DNA of 35,546 nucleotides from positions 1 through 35,546 of the forward strand of contig CALZKB010000031.1 of the NCBI GenBank assembly GCA_945787575.1. The letters are read 5' to 3'. A model generated the notes under the pieces. That model searched no databases, was not told the origin of the DNA, and saw only the letters and a list, made by a program, of their open reading frames with translations. A program made the position numbers and the translations under genes. Source of the stretch: Thermoanaerobaculia bacterium. GTDB taxonomy: Bacteria > Acidobacteriota > Thermoanaerobaculia > Multivoradales > JAHEKO01. Position 1 is the first letter of the stretch. Each line of letters begins with the position of its first letter. Of the stretch, positions 16,618 through 23,643 are shown in pieces.

Positions 16618-16952
16618 CGTAGGTTCTCCAACAGATCGTTGATGCGTTGACTGTGTTCGGCCCCGCGGTCGATCTGGAAGCTGAGAGTAGGGACGCGGCG
16701 CATGTGGCGCAGGCGCTTGGCAAGTCGAACCTTGAAGTAGCCGGCGGCGTGGTCGAGCGCCTCTTGGACCTGCGCTCTCTCCTCGTCGTCCGCCAGCACC
16801 GAGACCCGCACCCGGGCGTTCGATAGATCCGCGGAGACGTCGACACCCACGACCGACACCCCCTCGAAGCGAGGATCGCGGATGTCGCGTAGCAGCAGAT
16901 CCGTCAACTCGGCGCGCAGTAGATCCTGGACGCGGTGAGTGCGACGGCTCAT
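16614..16952 (-). CDS. rbfA: Ribosome-binding factor A
   Basis: A 112-residue RbfA. It opens RRTHRVQDLLRAELTDLLLR, continues DIRDPRFEGVSVVGVDVS and ends RLRHMRRVPTLSFQIDRGAE, a close fit to the single KH-like fold of the family. It binds immature 30S subunits and helps 16S rRNA 5'-end maturation. It is joined by 4-nt overlaps to the DUF503 gene upstream and nrnA downstream, so all are probably made in fixed ratio. Confidence 0.95.
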   Translation of the reverse strand: MSRRTHRVQDLLRAELTDLLLRDIRDPRFEGVSVVGVDVSADLSNARVRVSVLADDEERAQVQEALDHAAGYFKVRLAKRLRHMRRVPTLSFQIDRGAEHSQRINDLLENLR

Positions 16953-17242
16953 GACGGGGTCTCCAGTGCGCGCTCGTCCCAGCGAGTCACGACGAGATCG
17001 AAGCGGGAGTCGAAAAGCCTGCGGACCGCAGCGAGCAACTCCTCGAGGTGAGAGAGATTGGGCGAGACCGCCGCGAGGCCGAGCCCGACCCGCTGATGCA
17101 TGTCGTGGAATTCGGTCTCCGCGATGGACACGCGGAAGCGACTGTGGATCTTGTCTTTGAGGCTATTCACGATCCGACGCTTGTGCTTGAGGCTGCGCGC
17201 CTCGGGGAGATGGAGTTCGATGGCGACGACGGTCACGACCAT
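16949..17242 (-). CDS. DUF503 family protein (YlxP-like)
   Basis: A 97-residue member of the DUF503 family. It starts VVTVVAIELHLPEARSLKHK, then RRIVNSLKDKIHSRFRVSIA and ETEFHDMHQRVGLGLAAVS, the family pattern. Such proteins (YlxP in Bacillus) regularly sit between infB and rbfA, as here, 48 nt after infB and overlapping rbfA by ATGA. A role in ribosome assembly or RNA binding is suggested by that context, but no function is established from the sequence. No catalytic residues are apparent. Confidence 0.9.
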   Translation of the reverse strand: MVVTVVAIELHLPEARSLKHKRRIVNSLKDKIHSRFRVSIAETEFHDMHQRVGLGLAAVSPNLSHLEELLAAVRRLFDSRFDLVVTRWDERALETPS

Positions 17243-17290
17243 GGCGGGTCGTCGGAAGCCCAGCAGCGAGGCTGCGGTAAGCGGGCCGGC

Positions 17291-19585
17291 CTAGAGAGTA
17301 GGCGCGACCTCTTCCTCGACGAAGGCTTCGATTACATCGCCCGGCTTGAAGTCCTGGAAGTTATCGAGGCCGATTCCGCAGTCGAAACCGCTGCGGACCT
17401 CGCTCGCGTCGTCCTTGAAGCGCCTCAACGACGAGATCCTGCCCTCGTAGACGACGACGTTATCGCGGAGGAGTCGGGCCATGCCGGATCGGGGAATGAG
17501 TCCTTCGACGACATGACAGCCGGCGATACGACCGATCTTGGGCACCTTGAAGATCTCTCGGATCTCGGCGCGTCCCCTGCTGACTTCGCGGTAGGTCGGA
17601 TCGAGAAGCCCGGCCATCGCCTTGGTCAGCTCGTCGGTGATCTCGTAGATCACGGTATGGAGACGGACGTCGATCTCCTCTTTGTCCGCGAGCTCCGCCG
17701 CGTTGCGCTCGGGACGAACGTTGAAGCCGACGATGACCGCCTGCGAGGCTGAGGCCAGAAGGACGTCATCGGTCGTGATGCTACCGATGCCGCCGCGGAT
17801 CACTTGGATCTTCACCTGATTCGTGGAGAGCTTGGCCAGGGTGTCCTTGAGGACCTCCAGCGAGCCTTGAACATCGGCCTTGAGGACGACTGGCAGCTCC
17901 TTGATCTCGCCCTCTTGGATTCGATCGAACAGCTGCTCGAGGGAGACCTTCCCGAGCGTTTCACCGAGACTGCTCGCGCGCTCTTCCTCACGGCGGAAGT
18001 CGGCGATGCTGCGGGCCTCGGCCTCCTTGGCGACCACCTGGAAGGTATCGCCGGCGGACGGCAGGTCGTTGAAGCCCATCACTTCGATCGGAGTCGAAGG
18101 GCCGGCCTTCTTGACCCGCTCTCCGATGTCGTTGGTCATCGATCGGACCTTGCCCCAGGTCGCGCCAGCCACGAACACGTCGCCGATCGAGAGCGTGCCG
18201 TCCTGTACGAGGACGGTCGAGACGATACCTCGGCCCTGCTCTTTACGGGCCTCGACGATCGCCCCCTGGGCGGCAATCGTCGGGTTCGCTTGAAGCTCCA
18301 GCATCTCGTTGGTCAGCGAGATCATCTCGAGGAGGTCGGTGACCCCCTCGTTGTTGAGCGCCGACACCGACACGGCGACGGTCTCGCCACCCCAGTCCTC
18401 GACCAGGAGACTGTGCTCCGAGAGCTCTTTCTTGACTCGGTCCGGGTTCGCGTTGGCCTTGTCGATCTTGTTGATGGCGACGAGGATTGGCGCCTTCGCG
18501 GCCTTGGCGTGATCGATCGCCTCGATCGTCTGTGGCATCACACCGTCGTCGGCGGCGACCACCAGAACAACGATGTCGGTAACGGCTGCGCCGCGGGCAC
18601 GCATTCGCGTGAACGCCTCGTGCCCGGGAGTGTCGAGGAATACGATCTTCGAATCGTGGAATGGCACCTCGTAGGCGCCGATGTGCTGGGTGATCCCCCC
18701 AAACTCGCCTTCGGTGACCTTGGACGAGCGGATCGTGTCGAGCAGCGTCGTCTTGCCGTGGTCGACGTGGCCCATGATCGTGACGACCGGAGCGCGAGGC
18801 TCGCGGCCCTCCTCGAAGTCGTCACCGGAAAGCTCTTCTCGGAGCTGGACCTCCTCTTCGAAGGTGACCGGCATCGCCTCCGCACCGAGACTCTCCGCGA
18901 CCTCGATGGCGAGATCCTCGGCGATGACGTGGTTGACGGTGGCCATGACGCCACGATCCATCAGAATCGAGATGAGGTCCTTCGCCTTGACTCCGAGCTT
19001 CTCGGCGAAGACTCGCACCGTCATCCCTTCCGTCACCGTGATCGGAGCGTCGGGAACGCTCTCGAGCTGAATCGTGGGGCCGGTGGTCTTCCGTGCAGCG
19101 CGGCGCTGCCCCCTGGCTGACGGTTCCTCAGGCGGGCGCCGCGGAGCGGGTCGTCGAGAGGTGGGTGGGAGCTCAACGGTGCTCGGCGCCGCTGCGGTCG
19201 CCGCCGGCGCGGAGGGAGCCTCCGCCGCGGCGGCCGGTTTCGGCGCTGCCGGCTTGGGTCGCTCGGTGACTGGAATCGTCTTGATTCGCGGTTCGACCTT
19301 CTGGATGATTGCGCGCCGCCGGTTTGGCCTCACCGGTCCCGGGGGCGTCGGTCTGCCCGGCCGGCGTGGTGCGGTCGGAACGGACACTTTGCTCTCCTCG
19401 TCCCGGAGGATGACCTCGCGGGGCTGGGTGATGGTTCGACCTTCGAGAGCGGCTTGCAGGATTCCGGCGTCGATATCGGCGTCGGCGCTGTCGAGCCGAA
19501 GTCCGATCGATTTCAGTTTGAAGAGGAGGTCCTGCTCGGGAACCCCCATCTTGGTCGCCAGTTCCTTGACTTTCATCTTCGCCAT
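17291..19585 (-). CDS. infB: Translation initiation factor IF-2
   Basis: A 764-residue IF-2. The N-terminal IF2N-like domain ([22 protein letters not shown]) is followed by a Pro/Ala/Arg-rich linker (about 75-175), then a second IF2N region ([20 protein letters not shown]). The G domain has G1 GHVDHGKTT (about residue 272), G3 DTPGHEAF and G4 NKID. Domains II, III and the fMet-tRNA-binding C domain follow, ending [14 protein letters not shown]. It is the GTPase that brings initiator tRNA to the 30S subunit. ATG at 19585 follows AAGGAG. It comes 69 nt after nusA without the small YlxR/L7Ae-like genes found between them in many bacteria. Confidence 0.98.
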   Translation of the reverse strand: MAKMKVKELATKMGVPEQDLLFKLKSIGLRLDSADADIDAGILQAALEGRTITQPREVILRDEESKVSVPTAPRRPGRPTPPGPVRPNRRRAIIQKVEPRIKTIPVTERPKPAAPKPAAAAEAPSAPAATAAAPSTVELPPTSRRPAPRRPPEEPSARGQRRAARKTTGPTIQLESVPDAPITVTEGMTVRVFAEKLGVKAKDLISILMDRGVMATVNHVIAEDLAIEVAESLGAEAMPVTFEEEVQLREELSGDDFEEGREPRAPVVTIMGHVDHGKTTLLDTIRSSKVTEGEFGGITQHIGAYEVPFHDSKIVFLDTPGHEAFTRMRARGAAVTDIVVLVVAADDGVMPQTIEAIDHAKAAKAPILVAINKIDKANANPDRVKKELSEHSLLVEDWGGETVAVSVSALNNEGVTDLLEMISLTNEMLELQANPTIAAQGAIVEARKEQGRGIVSTVLVQDGTLSIGDVFVAGATWGKVRSMTNDIGERVKKAGPSTPIEVMGFNDLPSAGDTFQVVAKEAEARSIADFRREEERASSLGETLGKVSLEQLFDRIQEGEIKELPVVLKADVQGSLEVLKDTLAKLSTNQVKIQVIRGGIGSITTDDVLLASASQAVIVGFNVRPERNAAELADKEEIDVRLHTVIYEITDELTKAMAGLLDPTYREVSRGRAEIREIFKVPKIGRIAGCHVVEGLIPRSGMARLLRDNVVVYEGRISSLRRFKDDASEVRSGFDCGIGLDNFQDFKPGDVIEAFVEEEVAPTL

Positions 19586-19654
19586 GTGAGGTCGCTGCTC
19601 CTTGCCACGTGCGTTCTGCTGCCGGCCCGTCGGTGGTTCCGTTTCTCTTCGGTT

Positions 19655-21133
19655 CTACTCTTCCTCGCTGCCGGCAGAGGCGTCTTCGCCTTCCGCCTCC
19701 TGGAAGGCTTTGCTGAGCGCGGCCATGAAGTCCGTACCGCCGAGAGCTCCCTGGTGGGCGTCAGCGCCGGCGTCGTCAGAGGCGGTTGCCGAAGTAGCAT
19801 CAGCCTTCGGAGCCGCGGCTTGTCGGGCGCTGAGATCGACCGCCCAAGCGACGATTGCCTGTGCGGTCTTGCCTCCGACCCCCTCCACCTTCTCGAGCTC
19901 TCCGGGATCGGCCTCGGTCAACGCCTCGAGGGTACCGTAGCCCTCTTCTTCGAACTTCTCGGCGAGCTTGGCACCAACGCCCGGGGCGTCGGTGAGCCGG
20001 AAGGTGACGTCCTCGGGCGCGGCGCTCTCCTCGGACATGGCGGACTGCAGCATTTCAGCGAGCGCGTCCGCAACCTCGCCCTTGACATCGGACTCGCTCT
20101 TGATGTCGATCCTGGCTCCGAGAAGCTCCGAGGCGAGGCGCACGTTGTGTCCGCGCTTGCCGATTGCCAGCGACAGCTGATCGTCCTCGACGATGACATC
20201 GAGGTGCGGCTCTTCGCCCGGATGGGTGATCGACACCCGCGTGATCCGGGCCGGTGCCAACGAGCTCTGTGCGAACGTGACGAGATCATCGGAATACTCG
20301 ATGATGTCGATCTTCTCGCCACGAAGCTCGCGGATGATCGACTGGACCCGCGAACCCTTCATGCCGACGCAAGCGCCGACCGGGTCGACGTCTCGCTCGC
20401 GGCTGAAGACGGCGACTTTAGCGCGCTCGCCGGGCGCCCGCACGGCGGCCTTGATCTGAACCGTGCCGTCGTAGATCTCGGGCACCTCCATCTCGAAAAG
20501 CTTGACGATGAGCCGCGGATCGGTGCGGGAGAGGATCACCTGAGGTCCCTTTGGCTGAGTGTGAACGTCGGCGATCACGGCGCGGATCCTCTCGCCCTGG
20601 CTGTAGCGCTCGTGCCGGGACTGTTCGCTGCGCGGCACCACGGCCTCGGTGCGGCCGAGATCGACGATGATGTCACCGCGCTCAAACCGTTTCACGGTGC
20701 CGTTGACGACCTCGCCGACCCGGTCGATGAACTCGTCGTAGACCTTTTCCCGCTCGGCCTCGCGAATCCGCTGATACAGGACCTGCTTGGCTGACTGCGC
20801 CGCGATCCTGCCGAGGCCTTCGGTCGAAACCGGGATGTGGATCTCGCTTCCGACCTCGGCTTCGGGGTCGTGGTCGCGAGCCTCCTCGACGGTCCACTCG
20901 GCCTGGGCGTCCTCGACCTCCTCGACCACCATCTTGACGATGAAGGCGGAGAAGGTGCCGTTTTCTCGGTCGAAGTCCGCGCGCACCGGCGCCTTGATCC
21001 GATGCTGTTTCTTGGCCGCCGAGGCCATTGCGTCCTCGAGCGCCGAGATCCAACGATCCAGATCGATGTCGCGTTCGCGCGCTGCCTGCTGGAGCGCCTC
21101 TTCCAAGCGGAACTCGGGTGTCTGCGTCGCCAT
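19655..21133 (-). CDS. nusA: Transcription termination/antitermination protein NusA
   Basis: A 492-residue NusA. The N-terminal RNA-polymerase-binding domain spans about 1-130, then an S1 domain (GEVVNGTVKRFERGDIIVDL). Two KH domains follow (ERDVDPVGACVGMKGSRVQS and LAIGKRGHNVRLASELLG). A helix-hairpin-helix region comes next (APGVGAKLAEKFEEEGYGTL and VEGVGGKTAQAIVAW). A Ser/Ala/Glu-rich acidic tail ends the protein. It controls pausing, intrinsic termination and rRNA antitermination. Because a terminator-like hairpin sits in the leader of this same operon, NusA could influence its own expression, as known in other bacteria. It starts 20 nt after the rimP stop. Confidence 0.98.
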   Translation of the reverse strand: MATQTPEFRLEEALQQAARERDIDLDRWISALEDAMASAAKKQHRIKAPVRADFDRENGTFSAFIVKMVVEEVEDAQAEWTVEEARDHDPEAEVGSEIHIPVSTEGLGRIAAQSAKQVLYQRIREAEREKVYDEFIDRVGEVVNGTVKRFERGDIIVDLGRTEAVVPRSEQSRHERYSQGERIRAVIADVHTQPKGPQVILSRTDPRLIVKLFEMEVPEIYDGTVQIKAAVRAPGERAKVAVFSRERDVDPVGACVGMKGSRVQSIIRELRGEKIDIIEYSDDLVTFAQSSLAPARITRVSITHPGEEPHLDVIVEDDQLSLAIGKRGHNVRLASELLGARIDIKSESDVKGEVADALAEMLQSAMSEESAAPEDVTFRLTDAPGVGAKLAEKFEEEGYGTLEALTEADPGELEKVEGVGGKTAQAIVAWAVDLSARQAAAPKADATSATASDDAGADAHQGALGGTDFMAALSKAFQEAEGEDASAGSEEE

Positions 21134-21153
21134 GATTGTCTTCTGCCCCTGTC

Positions 21154-21618
21154 TTACGGGAACTCGGGAACGAGTCTTGCCTTTTCGATCGAACTCAAGG
21201 GAATCGCGAGCAGTTCGGCGTCGGTTCGAAGGTGGATCGTGTCCGCGCCCCCCGCGCCGCCCGCGCCGCCGGCGGAGACGTACTCCTCAAGCACTCCCCT
21301 GACCGTGCGCTTGCCTGTCGGGGGATGATAGGTGACTTTGACCACGCCTCCTTCGAATCGCTGATAGTCGCGTGCACTGTAGAGTTCACGGTCGAGGCCG
21401 GGTGAGGTCACTTCCAGGGTGTAGTGCTCCCGTCCCCAATCGACGACATCGAGGAATGCCGACACCTGCTTCGAGACGGTCTGGCAGTGGTCGATCGTGA
21501 CGCCGTCATGATGGTCGAGCACGATCCGAAGAAGGCCGCCACGGAACTCCGCATGCAAGATCTCGCAACCGCTGCTCTTCGCTATGGCCGCGAACTCGGC
21601 CGTGAGCGCTTCGTCCAA
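21154..21618 (-). CDS. rimP: Ribosome maturation factor RimP
   Basis: A 154-residue RimP. The N-terminal domain (GCEILHAEFRGGLLRIVLDH) and DVVDWGREHYTLEVTSPGLD, with SPGLDREL following, are the family signature. The C-terminal SH3-like barrel contains a short Gly/Ala insertion, SAGGAGGAGGAD, in a loop after EEYV. It helps 30S assembly in the cytoplasm. The start is a TTG (21618) with GAGGAGA about 8 nt upstream. It is the first gene of the operon, about 97 nt downstream of the predicted transcription start. Confidence 0.95.
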   Translation of the reverse strand: MDEALTAEFAAIAKSSGCEILHAEFRGGLLRIVLDHHDGVTIDHCQTVSKQVSAFLDVVDWGREHYTLEVTSPGLDRELYSARDYQRFEGGVVKVTYHPPTGKRTVRGVLEEYVSAGGAGGAGGADTIHLRTDAELLAIPLSSIEKARLVPEFP

Positions 21619-21625
21619 CCAATCG

Positions 21626-21632
21626 TCTCCTC
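21626..21632 (-). promoter_or_regulatory. Ribosome-binding site for the rimP TTG start
   Basis: GAGGAGA on the - strand, placed 7 nt before TTG 21618. It decides this start, since no ATG lies at a suitable place. Confidence 0.65.
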
Positions 21633-21644
21633 ATTGCGTTAGCC

Positions 21645-21666
21645 TTGTCGCCGTCGCCTGCGACAA
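21645..21666 (-). other. Second leader hairpin upstream of rimP
   Basis: TTGTCGC and GCGACAA (- strand) are perfectly complementary over 7 bp around an 8-nt loop. It begins at the end of the U run of the terminator-like hairpin, so it cannot easily form without using part of that U tract. This makes it a candidate partner in a structural switch. Confidence 0.4.
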
Positions 21667-21690
21667 AAAAAAGCGGGCCATGGCCCACTT
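21665..21690 (-). terminator. Intrinsic terminator in the rimP leader (candidate attenuator)
   Basis: On the - strand GTGGGCC-AT-GGCCCGC is a GC-rich self-complementary hairpin followed at once by eight T (21672-21665). This is a textbook Rho-independent terminator. It lies between the rimP promoter and the rimP start codon, so it would reduce transcription of the whole rimP-nusA-infB operon unless overridden. Enterobacterial rimP leaders are also reported as attenuators; shared descent with this one is not shown. Confidence 0.75.
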
Positions 21691-21721
21691 CATCGACGGA
21701 CAGCGATTCAGTGACCTGCGG

Positions 21722-21750
21722 ATTATAGCCGTGAAAGACGCGGATTTCAA
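21722..21750 (-). promoter_or_regulatory. Sigma70-type promoter of the rimP-nusA-infB operon
   Basis: On the - strand TTGAAA (21750-21745) is separated by exactly 17 nt from a perfect TATAAT (21727-21722). The start of transcription would be near 21715. It is the best promoter in the window and points at rimP. Confidence 0.8.
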
Positions 21751-21944
21751 GAGCGGACCGGGACTTGGGCTGAAGGCCGGCGGCGGCTGCCGGGGCGTCC
21801 TGGGGCGTCAAATTGGCACCTCGTCGCCGGTGGTGGTGGACCGGCAGGCAAGCGACGTCGGCACTACGGACTTGGCAACCAGCTTGCGTAGGATGACGAA
21901 GTACTGATGGAATCAGTGACGACCGACAGGAGACTCGAAACATC

Positions 21945-23438
21945 ATGAGCAGTCATTTCAAGAGACAGACCACCACCGCGGCGCTCGTTTTTGGGGCCGT
22001 GATCTTCGGTATGGTGTTGTCCGGGGGACTCGACTGGACGTCGACCGCCTCGTCGCAGGGCACCGGCGACCCGGTCGCACCACCCGTCGGGATCGAAACG
22101 GGCCTTCCCAACCTCGCCGACCTTGCCGAACGGGTTTCGCCGGCGGTGGTCTCCATCGACGCCAGCTCGTTCGAGACGGCCGAGGAGCGGGGCCGCAATC
22201 TGCCGTTCGAGTTCTTCATGGGCCCCCGGGGCCCGAGGGACGACGACCGCGAATTCCGGCGCGACTCCGGCGGCAGCGGATTCCTGGTGTCGGCCGATGG
22301 CTTTGTCGTCACCAACAACCACGTCATCAGGGGTGCGGAACGGCTCCGCGTGAGAGTCGGTGACCGCGAGTACGACGCCGAAGTGCGAGGCACCGATCCG
22401 GCGACCGACCTGGCTCTTCTGAAGATCGACGACGGGCACGAGTTCCAGTACCTGGCCCTTGGTGATAGCGAGCGCTTGAGGCCTGGTGACTGGGTGATGG
22501 CGATCGGCTCCCCGGCCGGCCTCGACAACTCGGTGACGGTCGGTGTCGTCAGCGCCAAGCAGCGTCGCATCGGCATCTCGAGCGAGACCACCTCGTTCGA
22601 GAACTTCATTCAGACCGACGCCGCGATCAACTTCGGTAACTCAGGCGGCCCGTTGATGAACCTCTCCGGAGAAGTGATCGGCATCAACACGGCGATCAAT
22701 TGGGGATCCGAGAACATCGGTTTCGCGGTCCCCGTCAACGTCCTCAAGACGGTTCTTCCCCAACTGCGCGACGTCGGCCGGGTCCGGCGCGGCTTCCTCG
22801 GACTCAGCGTGAACGACGTGGCTCCTGAAGCCGCGGAGGCGTTCGGTCTCGATTCGACCGACGGTGCGCTGGTGATGGGAGTCACCGAAGACATGCCGGC
22901 CGACAAGGCGGGGATCGAGGTCGGAGACATCGTGCTGAAGGTGGACGACCGTAAGATCGGCAACACCCGCGAGCTCATCGACTACGTGTCGGAGCGCGGG
23001 CCCGACGCCGAAGTCGAGCTCGAGATCCTGCGCAACGGTAAGCGCATCCGCCGCGAGGTCGTTCTCACGGAGAGGACGATCGAGGCCGAGACGCCGACCG
23101 ACGAGTCGGACGGCGAGGAGAGCGGAATCGAGTGGCTGGGGATCCGGTACCAGGATCTCGCGCCCGCGAGCCGGGCGGCACATCGAATCCCGGATGACGT
23201 CGAAGGGGTTTGGGTCACTGAAGTGTCACCCCGCAGCCCGCTGTTCGACGCCGGGGTCCGCGCCGACGACATCGTCAGCATCATCGCGAGCGTCAACGGC
23301 GAGCCGGTCTCCAGCGCCGCCGAGCTCGAGAGCATCATCGGCGAGGCTCCATCCGGGTCGCGCTTGCGTCTTTTCGTTCGCAGGTTCGCGAACGGACGCG
23401 AGGGCCAGCCGCTCTTCGCTTTCCCGAACAAACCGTAG
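21945..23438 (+). CDS. DegP/HtrA-type periplasmic serine protease (Do family)
   Basis: A 497-residue trypsin-like protease with two PDZ domains. An N-terminal hydrophobic stretch (about 11-28, AALVFGAVIFGMVLSGGL) is a signal peptide or anchor. The catalytic triad is visible: H126 in VTNNHVIRG, D155 in DPATDLALLKID, S233 in NFGNSGGPLMN. PDZ1 starts near residue 280 (GFLGLSVNDVAPEAAEAFG), with DKAGIEVGDIVLKVDD; PDZ2 is near 390-490 (WLGIRYQDLAP, GVWVTEVSPRSPLFDAGV). It degrades or refolds damaged envelope proteins. ATG at 21945 follows ACAGGAGAC. It is divergent from the rimP operon and ends in a strong terminator, so it is monocistronic. The exact subtype (DegP, DegQ or DegS) is not resolved. 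Confidence 0.95.
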   Translation: MSSHFKRQTTTAALVFGAVIFGMVLSGGLDWTSTASSQGTGDPVAPPVGIETGLPNLADLAERVSPAVVSIDASSFETAEERGRNLPFEFFMGPRGPRDDDREFRRDSGGSGFLVSADGFVVTNNHVIRGAERLRVRVGDREYDAEVRGTDPATDLALLKIDDGHEFQYLALGDSERLRPGDWVMAIGSPAGLDNSVTVGVVSAKQRRIGISSETTSFENFIQTDAAINFGNSGGPLMNLSGEVIGINTAINWGSENIGFAVPVNVLKTVLPQLRDVGRVRRGFLGLSVNDVAPEAAEAFGLDSTDGALVMGVTEDMPADKAGIEVGDIVLKVDDRKIGNTRELIDYVSERGPDAEVELEILRNGKRIRREVVLTERTIEAETPTDESDGEESGIEWLGIRYQDLAPASRAAHRIPDDVEGVWVTEVSPRSPLFDAGVRADDIVSIIASVNGEPVSSAAELESIIGEAPSGSRLRLFVRRFANGREGQPLFAFPNKP

Positions 23439-23466
23439 GCCTCGCTGCGACGCGACAGGAGTTCTC

Positions 23467-23493
23467 GGGGCCGGCTGCAACGCCGGCCCTTTT
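23467..23493 (+). terminator. Intrinsic terminator after the degP-like gene
   Basis: GGGCCGGC and GCCGGCCC form a perfect 8-bp GC stem with a 6-nt loop (TGCAAC), followed by TTTT. It lies 29 nt after the protease stop codon. Confidence 0.85.
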
Positions 23494-23643
23494 CGACCGT
23501 TCGGGCGAAAACCGATGCTTGAGCTTCTCGGAGCGAAGCCGAGCCAGATTTGCGGTGTGCAAGATGCCATAATGCGTCTCGAGTTGTAGACTCGGTTGAC
23601 GTGGCTTCGTGATACCAACATCGTTTCGCAACCACTCGGTGAC

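Noticed and set aside
21812-21830. Possible sigma54 -24/-12 promoter (TTGGCAC...GC) upstream of the degP-like gene
   Set aside because: The GG to GC distance is 9, not the strictly required 10, and the -12 half is poor.
21903-21917. ACTGA-tggaa-TCAGT inverted repeat before the degP-like gene
   Set aside because: Only 5 bp per arm with nothing else to support it; likely chance.
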